Positions 1 to 8,266 of a stretch of 64,000 bases of DNA are shown here, piece by piece. The notes beneath the pieces are model-generated. The model did not search any database. It was not told where the DNA came from and worked only from the letters and a program-made list of their open reading frames with translations. How positions within the stretch are numbered: position 1 is the first letter of the stretch; the number at the start of each line of letters is the position of its first letter. Source of the DNA: Pyxidicoccus caerfyrddinensis (GTDB lineage: Bacteria > Myxococcota > Myxococcia > Myxococcales > Myxococcaceae); the NCBI RefSeq assembly GCF_010894405.1, contig NZ_JAAIYA010000010.1, positions 248,001 through 312,000 of the forward strand. Direction: 5' to 3'. A program made the position numbers and the translations under genes.

Positions 1-1
1 T

Positions 2-3000
2 CGCGAGGCCACCATCCAGGCGCTGGCCCAGCGCTTCCTCGCGCGGCTCCGCACCCTCATCGCCGAGAGCCACACCGACGACGCGAAGCGCCGGGGGGCC
101 GCGGACTTCCCGCTCGCCACGCTCACCCAGCCGACGCTCGACACGCTGCTCCACGACGGCATCGAGGACCTCTATCCGCTGTCCCCGCTCCAGCAGGGTC
201 TGCTCTTCCACACCCTGCTGTCCCCCAAGTCCGGCGCCTACTTCGAGCAGCTCGCCTGGACGGCGAGCGGCTCCATGGACGTCGCCGACTTCCGGAAGGC
301 GTGGCAGGCGCTCATCGACCGCACGGCCATCCTCCGCACGGGCTTCGTCTGGGACGGCGTCGATACGCCGCTCCAGGTGGTGCACGCGCACGCGGAGCTG
401 CCGTGGGAACAGCTCGACTGGCGCTCCCTGTCCGCCCCGGAGCAGAAGGCCCGCTTCGCCGAGCTCCAGGCCGAGGATCGCCGTCGTGGCTTCGACCTGC
501 GCCGGCCGCCGCTGATGCGGATGACGGCGGTGCGCCTGGCGGACGACACGTGGCGCTTCCTGTGGAGCCACCACCACCTGCTCCTGGACGGCTGGAGCCT
601 CAGCCCCATCCTGCAGGACGTCTTCATCCTCTTCGACGCCTTCGCGTCCGGCCGCACGCCGAAGCTCCCCGCGCGCCCGCCGTACCGCGACTACATCGCC
701 TGGCTGCAGCGCCGCGACACGGCGGCGGATGACGCCTTCTGGCGCACCACGCTCCAGGACTTCACCGCGCCCACGCCGCTGCCCGCGGACACCCATGCCG
801 CGCCGTCGGCGGGCGTCCAGGCCCGGCAGCATACGCTGGAGCTTCCGCTCACGCAGCAGCAGTCCGCCGCGCTCCAGGCCTTCGCGCGCCAGCACCAGCT
901 CACGCTGTCCACGCTGACGATGGCCGCGTGGGGCTTCGTGCTCAGCCGTCACAGCGGTGAGCAGGACGTGGTCTTCGGCAACACCGTGGCGGGCCGCCCG
1001 CCCGAGCTTCCGGGCGCCGAGGCCATGGTGGGCCTGCTCATCAACACCGTGCCCGTGCGCGTCCACGTGCCCGCCGCGGCCACGCCCGTGGCCACGTGGC
1101 TGGAGCAGCTCAAGTCCCAGCAGCAGCAGACGCGCAACCACGAGCACACCCCGCTGGTGCACGTCCAGTCGCTGTCGCCGGTGCCGCGCGGCACCGCGCT
1201 GTTCGAGTCCCTCCTCGTCTTCGAGAACTACCCCATCGACGAGTCGATGGAGCAGCGCACCAGCGCCATGTCGCTGAAGGACGTGGAGGGCGGCGAGCAC
1301 ACCCACTACCCCCTCACCGCCCTTGTGATCCCGGGCCGCACCACGAAGCTGCGCCTCACCTACGAGGAGCCCCGCTTCGAGCGCGAGAGCGTCCAGCGCG
1401 TCCTGGAGCAGTGGAGCCGCGCGCTGCTGTCGCTGGTGGCCCCCACCACGAGCACGCTCGCGGACGTCTCGATCATGGACGAGCAGGATCGCCAACGCGT
1501 CCTGGTCGAGTGGAACGCCACCGACCTGGACTTCCCGCGCGATGCCTCGCTCGCCTCCCTCTTCGAGCAGCAGGCCACCCGTACGCCGGACGCTGTCGCC
1601 GTCATCGCGGGCGAGACGTCACTCACCTTCGCCGAGCTCGACAAGCGTGCCACCCGGCTCGCGATGCTGCTGGGCTCGCTCGGAGTGCGTGAGGAGACGC
1701 CGGTCGGCGTCTGCCTGGAGCGCGGGCTCGACCTGGTCATCTCGCTCCTGGCCATCCTGAAGGCGGGCGGCCACTACGTCCCGCTGGACCCCGCCTACCC
1801 GAGCCAGCGACTGGGCTTCATCCTGGAGGACTCGCGGGCCGCCCTCGTGCTCACCCGCGCCGCCCTCGCGTCGGTGCTTCCCGAGAATTCGGCGCGCATG
1901 CTGTGCGTGGACTCGGACGAGGTGACCTCCAGCGCCGCCGCACCGTCGGCCGTGCTGCCTCGGGTCTCCAGCAACCAGCTCGCGTACCTCATCTACACGT
2001 CCGGCTCCACGGGCCGTCCCAAGGCCGTGGCCATCGAGCACCGCAACGCGGTGGCCTTCCTGGCCTGGGCGCGCACCATCTTCCCGCCCGAGGTGCTCGC
2101 CGGCACGCTGTTCGCCACGTCCATCAACTTCGACCTGTCCATCTTCGAGCTGTTCCTCCCGCTGACCACGGGCGGCACGGTGGTGGTGGCGGACAACGCC
2201 CTGGCCCTGCCCACGCTGCCGGCCGCGCACCGCGTGACGCTCGTCAACACGGTGCCCTCCGTCATGGCGGAGCTGCTGCGCTCGGGTCCGCTGCCCGAGA
2301 GCGTGCGGGTGGTGAACCTGGCCGGTGAGCCGCTGTCCACGTCCCTGGTGCGCCAGCTCTACGCGCAGCCCAACGTCCAGAAGGTGTACGACCTCTACGG
2401 CCCGTCCGAGACGACGACGTACTCCACCTACGCCCTGCGCCAGTCGGACGGACCGGCCACCATCGGCCGTCCCGTCGGGAACACGCAGCTCTACGTCCTC
2501 GACGACCAGCGGCAGCCGGTGCCGGTGGGCGTGCCCGGAGAGCTGTTCATCGGCGGCGAGGGTGTCGCGCGCGGCTACCTCGGCCGGCCGGAGCTGACCG
2601 CCGAGCGCTTCGTCCACAACCCCTTCAAGCCCACGCCCGGTGCGCGCATGTACCGCACGGGAGACCGCGTGCGCTGGAAGGCGGACGGCACGATGGAGTA
2701 CCTGGGCCGTGTCGACTTCCAGGTGAAGATCCGTGGCTTCCGCGTGGAGCCGGGAGAGGTGGAGACCGTCCTCTGCTCGCACGAGGACGTGCGCGAGGCC
2801 GTCGTCGTGGTCCGCGAGGACAACCCGGGTGACAAGCGTCTCGTCGGGTATGTGGTGCCCAAGGCCACCACCGCCAGCGTGGCGTCCATCCGGACCTTCC
2901 TCCAGCAGAAGCTGCCGGAGCACATGGTGCCCTCGGCGCTCGTCGTCCTGGACGCGCTGCCGCTGTCCCCCAACGGCAAGGTGGACCGGAGGGCGCTGCC

Positions 3001-4021
3001 GGCGCCGACGCAGGTGGGCTCGGACGTGGCGCACGTCGCTCCGCGCGACTCGCTGGAGCTGGCCGTGGCCCGGGTCTTCGAAGAGGTGCTCGGTGTCCCC
3101 TCGGTGGGCATCCACGATGACTTCTTCACGCTGGGTGGCCACTCGTTGCTCGCGGTGCGCCTCATGGGCCTGCTCCGCGAGCGCACCGGACGCACGCTGC
3201 CGCTGGCCGCCCTCTTCCAGGCGTCCACCGTGGAGCAGCTCGCCGCCCTCGCGCGGCGCGAGGCAGCGCCGTGGACGCCGCTCGTCCCCATCCAGACGGG
3301 CGGAGACCTGCCGCCCTTCTTCTGCGTGCACCCGGTGGGCGGAGGCGTGCTCACCTACGCCGGGCTGGCGCGGGAGCTCGGGCCGCGGCAGCCCTTCTAC
3401 GGCCTGGAGGCCCAGGGGCTCGACGGCGCGGAGCCGCCGCTCGAGTCCATCCTGGAGATGGCCTACTTCTACATCGAGGCCATCCGCACCGTTCAGCCGC
3501 ACGGCCCGTATCGACTGGGCGGCTGGTCGCTCGGCTCGGTCATCGCCTTCGAGATGGCCCGTGCGCTGCGCCTGCGCGGCGAGGAGGTGGAGGTGCTGGC
3601 CCTCATCGAACCCAGCCCCACCTCCTACGCCCGGGGCGAGCCCGTGCCGGACACCTCCGCGCTGGCTGGCCTCTTCGAGGCGGACCCCGCCCGACTCGCG
3701 GCCGTGTCCGAGGAGCAGCGGCAGAACCTGGAGCGCGTCTTCACCGCGAACCTCTGCGCGCTCCAGGCCCACACCCTGAAGCCGCAGGCGGGTGCGCTGA
3801 CGCTGCTTTTGGGCGCGGACACGCAGGGCCTCCAGGGGGAAGGACCGACGCGTGGCTGGGATGCGCTCGTCGACACCGTGGACGTCGTCACCCTGCCCGG
3901 CGATCACCACTCCCTGCTGAGCGCTCCGAATCACGAAGCGCTCGCTCGCGCCCTGGCCTCGGTGCTGTCAAAGGCCAGCGCGGACGCGAACGACACCGAG
4001 ACTCCGCGCCGGGTGGGCTGA
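2..4021 (+). CDS. Nonribosomal peptide synthetase, terminal module C-A-T-TE (5' end outside window)
   Basis: Last module of an assembly line that adds one amino acid and releases the peptide. The frame is open from base 2, giving 1339 visible residues. The first ~55 residues look like the tail of a preceding epimerization or condensation domain, with an F-P-L-A linker. A condensation domain follows from about residue 57 with the active motif HHLLLDG (residues 191-197). The adenylation domain has the core YTSGSTGRPK near nt 1995-2024, YGPSET, and the A10 lysine in NGKVDR. I read its ten specificity residues as D-L-F-N-N-A-L-T-Y-K, which I associate from memory with alanine. The carrier domain has LGGHSL with the pantetheine serine at nt 3143. 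The type I thioesterase has GWSLG (Ser at nt 3527) and a late GDHHSL histidine. The TE makes this the releasing module; linear versus cyclic product cannot be told. The MFS gene 24 bp downstream is probably the exporter. Confidence 0.95.
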   Translation, partial: REATIQALAQRFLARLRTLIAESHTDDAKRRGAADFPLATLTQPTLDTLLHDGIEDLYPLSPLQQGLLFHTLLSPKSGAYFEQLAWTASGSMDVADFRKAWQALIDRTAILRTGFVWDGVDTPLQVVHAHAELPWEQLDWRSLSAPEQKARFAELQAEDRRRGFDLRRPPLMRMTAVRLADDTWRFLWSHHHLLLDGWSLSPILQDVFILFDAFASGRTPKLPARPPYRDYIAWLQRRDTAADDAFWRTTLQDFTAPTPLPADTHAAPSAGVQARQHTLELPLTQQQSAALQAFARQHQLTLSTLTMAAWGFVLSRHSGEQDVVFGNTVAGRPPELPGAEAMVGLLINTVPVRVHVPAAATPVATWLEQLKSQQQQTRNHEHTPLVHVQSLSPVPRGTALFESLLVFENYPIDESMEQRTSAMSLKDVEGGEHTHYPLTALVIPGRTTKLRLTYEEPRFERESVQRVLEQWSRALLSLVAPTTSTLADVSIMDEQDRQRVLVEWNATDLDFPRDASLASLFEQQATRTPDAVAVIAGETSLTFAELDKRATRLAMLLGSLGVREETPVGVCLERGLDLVISLLAILKAGGHYVPLDPAYPSQRLGFILEDSRAALVLTRAALASVLPENSARMLCVDSDEVTSSAAAPSAVLPRVSSNQLAYLIYTSGSTGRPKAVAIEHRNAVAFLAWARTIFPPEVLAGTLFATSINFDLSIFELFLPLTTGGTVVVADNALALPTLPAAHRVTLVNTVPSVMAELLRSGPLPESVRVVNLAGEPLSTSLVRQLYAQPNVQKVYDLYGPSETTTYSTYALRQSDGPATIGRPVGNTQLYVLDDQRQPVPVGVPGELFIGGEGVARGYLGRPELTAERFVHNPFKPTPGARMYRTGDRVRWKADGTMEYLGRVDFQVKIRGFRVEPGEVETVLCSHEDVREAVVVVREDNPGDKRLVGYVVPKATTASVASIRTFLQQKLPEHMVPSALVVLDALPLSPNGKVDRRALPAPTQVGSDVAHVAPRDSLELAVARVFEEVLGVPSVGIHDDFFTLGGHSLLAVRLMGLLRERTGRTLPLAALFQASTVEQLAALARREAAPWTPLVPIQTGGDLPPFFCVHPVGGGVLTYAGLARELGPRQPFYGLEAQGLDGAEPPLESILEMAYFYIEAIRTVQPHGPYRLGGWSLGSVIAFEMARALRLRGEEVEVLALIEPSPTSYARGEPVPDTSALAGLFEADPARLAAVSEEQRQNLERVFTANLCALQAHTLKPQAGALTLLLGADTQGLQGEGPTRGWDALVDTVDVVTLPGDHHSLLSAPNHEALARALASVLSKASADANDTETPRRVG

Positions 4022-4045
4022 GCCCCCGAGCGACCCACACTTCAC

Positions 4046-5437
4046 ATGACTGCCTCCATGAACCCGACTCCACAGTCCGCAGCCCCCCGCCCGACGCGCG
4101 CGTTCGGCATCACCTGGCTGGGCCAGGTCGCCTCGCTCGTCGGCTCGGGGGTGACCCAGTTCGCGCTCGGCATCGAGATCTACAAGCGCTCCGGCTCCGT
4201 CACGCAGTTCTCGCTGCTCACCTTCTTCTACCTGCTGCCCATGGCGCTGGTGTCGCCGCTGGCGGGCGCGCTGGTGGACCGGTGGGACCGGCGGAAGGTG
4301 ATGCTGCTGAGCGACCTGGGGTCGGGCATCGCCTCGATCTGCATCTGGGGGCTGCTCCAGGCCAGCGCCTCGGGGGCCTGGACGCTCCAGTCCTGGCACT
4401 TCTACGGCCCCATCATCCTCAGTGCGCTGTTCAACGCCTTCCGCTGGCCGGCCTTCCAGGCGAGCACGACGCTGATGGTGCCGAAGGAGCAGCTGGCGCG
4501 GGCCAACGGCTTCGTGGAGCTGGCCTCGGGCGTGGGGCAGCTCGTGTCTCCGGTGCTGGCCGGCGTGCTGCTCCTGAAGATTGGCCTGGAGGGCATCGTC
4601 CTGATGGACCTGTCCACCTTCGCCTTCTCCATGGTGACGCTGCTGATGGTGCGCTTCCCGAAGCCGCCGGTGTCCGCGGAGGGCGCGGCGGCGCGTGGCT
4701 CCCTCTGGAAGGAGATGGGGCTGGGCTGGCGCTTCATCCGCTCGCGGCCGGGGCTGCTGGGGCTGCTGGGGCTGCTCGTGGTGGTCAACATCGTCATGGG
4801 CATGGTGATGGTGCTCATCACCCCGCTCATCCTGAGCTTCACGGACGCGGCGACGCTGGGGAAGGTGATGTCCCTGTCGGGGCTGGGCATGCTCGTCGGC
4901 GGCATCGCCATGGGCGTGTGGGGCGGGCCGAAGCGCCGCATCCACGGCGTGCTCGGCTTCGCGATGCTGGCGGGCCTGCCGCTGATGCTGGCGGTGCTGC
5001 CGCCGAGCCCGTGGCTGATGGGCCTCTGCGCGGCGCTGTTCCTCTTCAACATCCCCATCGTGGCGAGCTGCGCGCAGACCCTCTGGCAGCAGAAGGTGCC
5101 ACCGGACGTCCAGGGCCGCGTGTTCTCGGTGCGGCGCATGGTGAACCTGTTCGCCGCGCCGGTGGCGTCCGTGCTGTCGGGCGTGCTGTCCGACACGCTC
5201 TTCGAGCCGTGGATGGCGAAGGACGGTGCACTGGCGAACAGCCTCGGGCCGTGGGTGGGCACCGGCACCGGGCGCGGCATCGCGCTGCTCTTCGCGGTGC
5301 TGGGCGCCGTGCTCGTCGTGCAGGCCATCGCCGCCTGGCAGAACCCGCACATCCGCAACCTGGAGGAGGAGTTGCCGGACGCGGAGGCTGGGGCCGCGAG
5401 CGCGGTGCCCGCGACCGTGGTCCAGGCCTCCCACTGA
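4046..5437 (+). CDS. MFS exporter linked to the NRPS
   Basis: A 463-residue major facilitator protein of the drug/siderophore exporter type (EntS/MFS_3-like). About 12 hydrophobic segments are visible, and a motif A-like loop GALVDRWDRRKV lies between the second and third helices. It begins 24 bp after the NRPS stop on the same strand, so co-transcription and export of the NRPS product are the simplest reading (inference). A second in-frame ATG at 4058 is possible. A second MFS of similar class sits at 41498-42742 without a biosynthetic neighbour. The C-terminus is a hydrophilic tail rich in Glu and Ala. Confidence 0.85.
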   Translation: MTASMNPTPQSAAPRPTRAFGITWLGQVASLVGSGVTQFALGIEIYKRSGSVTQFSLLTFFYLLPMALVSPLAGALVDRWDRRKVMLLSDLGSGIASICIWGLLQASASGAWTLQSWHFYGPIILSALFNAFRWPAFQASTTLMVPKEQLARANGFVELASGVGQLVSPVLAGVLLLKIGLEGIVLMDLSTFAFSMVTLLMVRFPKPPVSAEGAAARGSLWKEMGLGWRFIRSRPGLLGLLGLLVVVNIVMGMVMVLITPLILSFTDAATLGKVMSLSGLGMLVGGIAMGVWGGPKRRIHGVLGFAMLAGLPLMLAVLPPSPWLMGLCAALFLFNIPIVASCAQTLWQQKVPPDVQGRVFSVRRMVNLFAAPVASVLSGVLSDTLFEPWMAKDGALANSLGPWVGTGTGRGIALLFAVLGAVLVVQAIAAWQNPHIRNLEEELPDAEAGAASAVPATVVQASH

Positions 5438-5476
5438 GTCACGGGCGCCCCTTTCAACCGGGCTGGCAGGAGTGGT

Positions 5477-5509
5477 GTAGTCCCCGCGCCGTTCCCAACG
5501 GCGGACTAC
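5477..5509 (+). terminator. Stem-loop between MFS gene and small peptide gene
   Basis: The arms GTAGTCC (5477-5483) and GGACTAC (5503-5509) enclose GCCGTT / AACGGC with a CCC loop and a 4-nt bulge on the 5' side, 13 pairs in all. No T-run follows, so it may be a weak terminator for the MFS transcript or a 5' leader structure of the peptide gene, whose start lies 18 nt downstream. Confidence 0.5.
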
Positions 5510-5527
5510 CCACCCTGAAAGGTCACT

Positions 5528-5734
5528 GTGATTCGTTCCGCGAAGAAGGCAGGACAGGTGCTGCTCGCCGTCGCCGCTGGTTTTGTCGTGTCGTTCGGTG
5601 CCACGCAGGCCTTTGCCGCGTCCCAGGCGGCGCCACTCATGTATGACTGCCAGGCGTTCTGCGTTGACCCATGCATTGAAGCCGGATTCAACGGTGGCTT
5701 CTGCATCAACAGCAGGGAATGCGCCTGCTACTGA
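5528..5734 (+). CDS. Secreted six-cysteine peptide with defensin-like (CS-alpha-beta) spacing
   Basis: A 68-residue preprotein starting at GTG, with AAAGG placed 5 nt upstream. The first ~30 residues form a Sec signal peptide (lysines, hydrophobic core, cleavage expected after AFA). The mature ~38 residues hold six cysteines spaced C-x3-C-x3-C-x9-C-x5-C-x-C, with glycines just before the fourth Cys. The CxxxC, GxC and CxC elements together are the signature of the CS-alpha-beta fold of defensins. Bacterial defensin-like peptides are known from myxobacteria (Anaeromyxobacter). The mature peptide is acidic rather than cationic, which is unusual for an antimicrobial defensin. It looks monocistronic, with hairpins on both sides. 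It could instead be an unrelated disulfide-rich secreted peptide; the fold call rests only on Cys spacing. Confidence 0.75.
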   Translation: MIRSAKKAGQVLLAVAAGFVVSFGATQAFAASQAAPLMYDCQAFCVDPCIEAGFNGGFCINSRECACY

Positions 5735-5759
5735 ACCGCCTCGCCTGAGCTGAATGCCC

Positions 5760-5789
5760 CGCGGCTGAGCGCTGCCAGCGCTCACCGCG
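5760..5789 (+). terminator. Hairpin downstream of the six-cysteine peptide gene
   Basis: The perfect stem GAGCGCT / AGCGCTC (5767-5773 with 5777-5783, loop GCC) extends with five further GC pairs outside a small internal bulge. It lies 25 nt after the stop of the peptide gene. There is no clear T-run, as is common in very GC-rich genomes. Confidence 0.5.
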
Positions 5790-5850
5790 CGGGCCGGTTC
5801 CGTGGGAAACGCGCTGACCTCTGGAGCCACGCGTGACGAACCCCATCTAA

Positions 5851-5910
5851 AGCCCAGCAGCTTGAACGTCTCGCGGGCACTGACCGTCCGCTGCATCTCG
5901 CTGGTACCCT
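5851..5910 (-). pseudogene. Remnant of an acyl-CoA dehydrogenase 3' end
   Basis: This 60-nt stretch matches nt 7113-7172, the 3' end of the intact acyl-CoA dehydrogenase gene, at about 55 of 60 positions. Read on the minus strand it gives TSEMQRTVSARETFKLLG, against TSEVQRMVIARETFKLLG in the intact protein. The stop codon is lost and nothing upstream resembles the rest of the gene. It is a duplicated or left-over fragment, not a functional gene. The segment between the two copies carries the unknown gene at 5921 and the lipoprotein at 6788. Confidence 0.75.
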
Positions 5911-5920
5911 GCCACGAGGA

Positions 5921-6571
5921 ATGACCACGTTCTTTGGCCACTGGAGCGGCGCCCTCCACTACCGCGAGCGCTTCTTCACCATCGACTCTGTCAGGGGCTC
6001 AGGGCTGTTCCAGCCCGAGCCGCATGGACTGCGTCCCCAGGTTGTCTCCATCCCCGATGTCGGACGCTACCAATGCACCTACGGCGTCTCGGATGGAGCC
6101 CTGTACCTCGAACAATTCCGCATGCAGCTTCCCTACGTCGAGCGGCTGCGCATCCGTGCCGGACGTGGGCCCCGGCTGTTCGGCAGGGAGGCCTCGGTCG
6201 ACCTCGACGAAGGGGTGCGTCTGCCCGTCCTGTACCAGGGCCTGCACGCTCCCATTCCATTCACCGGGGGAATGCTGCTGGGCGATGGATACATCTACGC
6301 CCTCCATCTTCCCGAGCCCATGCTTGAGGTGCGGAGGCACACCGCTCACACCGCCATCTGCTGGAACGAGGTCCACGAGCTGCGCTTCCAGGAAGGCTGC
6401 CTGACGGAAGCTCATGATGTGTCTGAGGCAGCCGCCCGCCTGCGCGAGGAACTGGCCGTCGAGACGAACGAGCCCGGCACCCCGGCCTGGAGCGAAGACC
6501 TCCAGCAGAGGCTCGGGCGCATCTTCCGCATGGATTACGGTGGGCGCATACGGCCTTGTGGCCTCCGGTGA
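5921..6571 (+). CDS. Hypothetical protein, 216 aa
   Basis: I do not recognise a family. The protein is soluble-looking, without signal peptide or membrane segments. Its many short aromatic/charged alternations (starting MTTFFGHWSGALHY) suggest a beta-rich fold, and the C-terminal third is helical and acidic. The start is uncertain: GAGGA directly abuts the ATG and the frame stays open a little upstream, where it runs into the dehydrogenase remnant. It lies alone between that remnant and a small lipoprotein gene. The 216 bp after it show no further gene. Confidence 0.6.
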   Translation: MTTFFGHWSGALHYRERFFTIDSVRGSGLFQPEPHGLRPQVVSIPDVGRYQCTYGVSDGALYLEQFRMQLPYVERLRIRAGRGPRLFGREASVDLDEGVRLPVLYQGLHAPIPFTGGMLLGDGYIYALHLPEPMLEVRRHTAHTAICWNEVHELRFQEGCLTEAHDVSEAAARLREELAVETNEPGTPAWSEDLQQRLGRIFRMDYGGRIRPCGLR

Positions 6572-6787
6572 GCGAGGCCCCGTCACGGACGCTCTGCTCA
6601 CCGCGCGAGCCTGGCTCGACGCATCAGAAGCGGCAGCGTCAGGGCCTGCCTCGTGGCTTCATCATGAATCCCGCATGAGCCACGCATCCGCGGCGATGCG
6701 GTCGACGAGTCGTCCTGACTTCATGGAGGGTTGAGCTCACCCCATTCAGTCAGGTAGACGACAGGTTCCCTTTGATTCGGAGGAACC

Positions 6788-7051
6788 TTGTTCAAGTCGA
6801 TGAGCCTGGCGGTGGTGGTGGTGGGACTGACGGCATGTGGCAGTGACTCGGAGCAGAGCGCCCAGTGCAAGAGCTACCTGGCTTGCATCAAGGCGACGAC
6901 CCCGCAGATTTCAGCCACCGCCGAGGTCACCTACGGAGTCGACGGCTCCTGCTGGGAGACCGCTGACACCGCGCGCGTCTGCACCGCGGCCTGCACCGAC
7001 GGCCTGACGCAGCTCCGCGGTCAGTTCCCCGACGCGTCCGCCTGCAAGTAG
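6788..7051 (+). CDS. Small Cys-rich lipoprotein, 87 aa
   Basis: Starts at TTG with AGGA just upstream; an ATG at 6800 is an alternative start. A short hydrophobic signal ends in the lipobox LTAC, so the mature protein is lipid-anchored at a cysteine followed by G-S-D. The mature ~70 residues contain several more cysteines (CKSYLAC, a central Cys, CTAAC and a Cys next to the C-terminus), which suggests a disulfide-stabilised surface or periplasmic domain. No family recognised. It converges with the acyl-CoA dehydrogenase gene 60 bp away. Confidence 0.7.
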   Translation: MFKSMSLAVVVVGLTACGSDSEQSAQCKSYLACIKATTPQISATAEVTYGVDGSCWETADTARVCTAACTDGLTQLRGQFPDASACK

Positions 7052-7110
7052 GACGGAGCCCGTGTTCACCCTGGCCGCGCACGTGCTGCGCGGCCGGGGG
7101 CCACCGAAGC

Positions 7111-8256
7111 TCAGCCCAGCAGCTTGAACGTCTCGCGGGCAATCACCATCCGCTGCACCTCGCTGGTGCCCTCGTAGATGGTCTGCACGCGGGCGTCGCG
7201 GAAGTACCGCTCCACCGGGAACTCGTCGATGTAGCCGTAACCGCCGTGGAGCTGCACGGCCTTGTCCGCCAGCTTGTTGCTCATCTCGCTGGCGAACAGC
7301 TTCGCCATGGACGCCTCGCGAGAGAACGGCTGGCCCTGCTCCTTCATGTACGCCGCGCGCAGCGTCAGCAGCTCCGCCGCCTCCAGCTGCGTCTTCATGT
7401 CCGCCATCATGAAGCGCGGGGCCTGGAACTCGCCGATGGCCTGACCAAACGCCTTGCGGTCCTTCGAGTACGCCACCGCCGCCTCCAGCGCCGCCCGGCC
7501 CACGCCGCACGCCTGCGAGGCGATGCCGATGCGCCCGCCGTCCAGCGCCGTCATCGCCAGCCGGAAGCCCTGCCCCTCCGAGCCGAGGAGGTTCTCCGCG
7601 GGAATCACACAGTCCTCGAACGTCAGCGACACCGTGTTCGAGGAGCGCAGCCCCATCTTGTCCTCGTGCTTGCCGATGATGAGACCCTTCGTCCCACCCT
7701 CCACGATGAAGCACGACAGGCCCTTGTTCCCCGTCGGCGAGGTGCGCGCCCACACCACCATGACACCCGCGTAGGCACCCGACGTAATCCACTGCTTGCT
7801 GCCATTGAGGACGTACGAGTCCCCGCGCTTCACCGCCGAGGTGAGCATCGCGCCCGGGTCCGAGCCCGCGTGCGGCTCCGACAGCGCGAAGGAGCCGGCA
7901 ATCGCCTCGCCAGAGACAAGCTTCGTGACGAACTTCTCGCGCTGCGCCTCCGTGCCGAAGGCGTTGATGAGCTCCGCGCACATGTTCGTCACGGCCATCG
8001 TCACCGACGTGGACGCGTCCGCCGCCGCCATCTCCATCATGGCCAGCGCGTAGGAGACGACGCCCGCCTCCGAGCCGCCGTACTTCGCCGGGATGTTCAC
8101 CCCGAGCAGCCCCAGCTCGCCCATCTCCTTGTAGAGCTCCGTGGGGAAGCGCTCTTCACGATCCAACGTGCGGGACTGCGGGGCCACGCGCTCGCGCGCG
8201 AACTTGCGGGCGGTGTCGCGGATCAGCGTCTGGGTCTCGGTCAGCTCGAGGTTCAC
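7111..8256 (-). CDS. Acyl-CoA dehydrogenase (short-chain type)
   Basis: A 381-residue FAD enzyme oxidising acyl-CoA to trans-2-enoyl-CoA, the usual length of the family. Diagnostic stretches are LSEPHAGSDPGA, the substrate/FAD-binding GSKQWITSG, and the C-terminal YEGTSEVQ carrying the expected catalytic glutamate. GTG start, with AGGA 8 nt upstream. It is the last gene of the minus-strand fatty-acid cluster, 10 bp after the AgmX-like gene. A fragment of its 3' end is duplicated at 5851-5910. Paralogous to the gene at 8725-9867; which one prefers short or branched acyl chains cannot be read. Confidence 0.93.
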   Translation of the reverse strand: MNLELTETQTLIRDTARKFARERVAPQSRTLDREERFPTELYKEMGELGLLGVNIPAKYGGSEAGVVSYALAMMEMAAADASTSVTMAVTNMCAELINAFGTEAQREKFVTKLVSGEAIAGSFALSEPHAGSDPGAMLTSAVKRGDSYVLNGSKQWITSGAYAGVMVVWARTSPTGNKGLSCFIVEGGTKGLIIGKHEDKMGLRSSNTVSLTFEDCVIPAENLLGSEGQGFRLAMTALDGGRIGIASQACGVGRAALEAAVAYSKDRKAFGQAIGEFQAPRFMMADMKTQLEAAELLTLRAAYMKEQGQPFSREASMAKLFASEMSNKLADKAVQLHGGYGYIDEFPVERYFRDARVQTIYEGTSEVQRMVIARETFKLLG

Positions 8257-8266
8257 GGCGGTCTTC

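Noticed and set aside
1619..3934. A 771-codon open frame on the minus strand
   Set aside because: Antisense to the NRPS adenylation, carrier and thioesterase domains, with no recognisable domain.
5528..5734. The small Cys-rich peptide considered as a class II bacteriocin with a double-glycine leader
   Set aside because: The N-terminus is a full Sec signal peptide ending AFA. The Gly-Gly lies in the mature part beside a cysteine, and no peptidase-containing transporter is adjacent.
3968..5959. A 663-codon minus-strand frame containing a dehydrogenase-like stretch
   Set aside because: Only ~20 residues (TSEMQRTVSARETFKLLG) resemble a real protein. The rest is antisense to the MFS and peptide genes. 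I kept only the 60-nt remnant as a pseudogene fragment.
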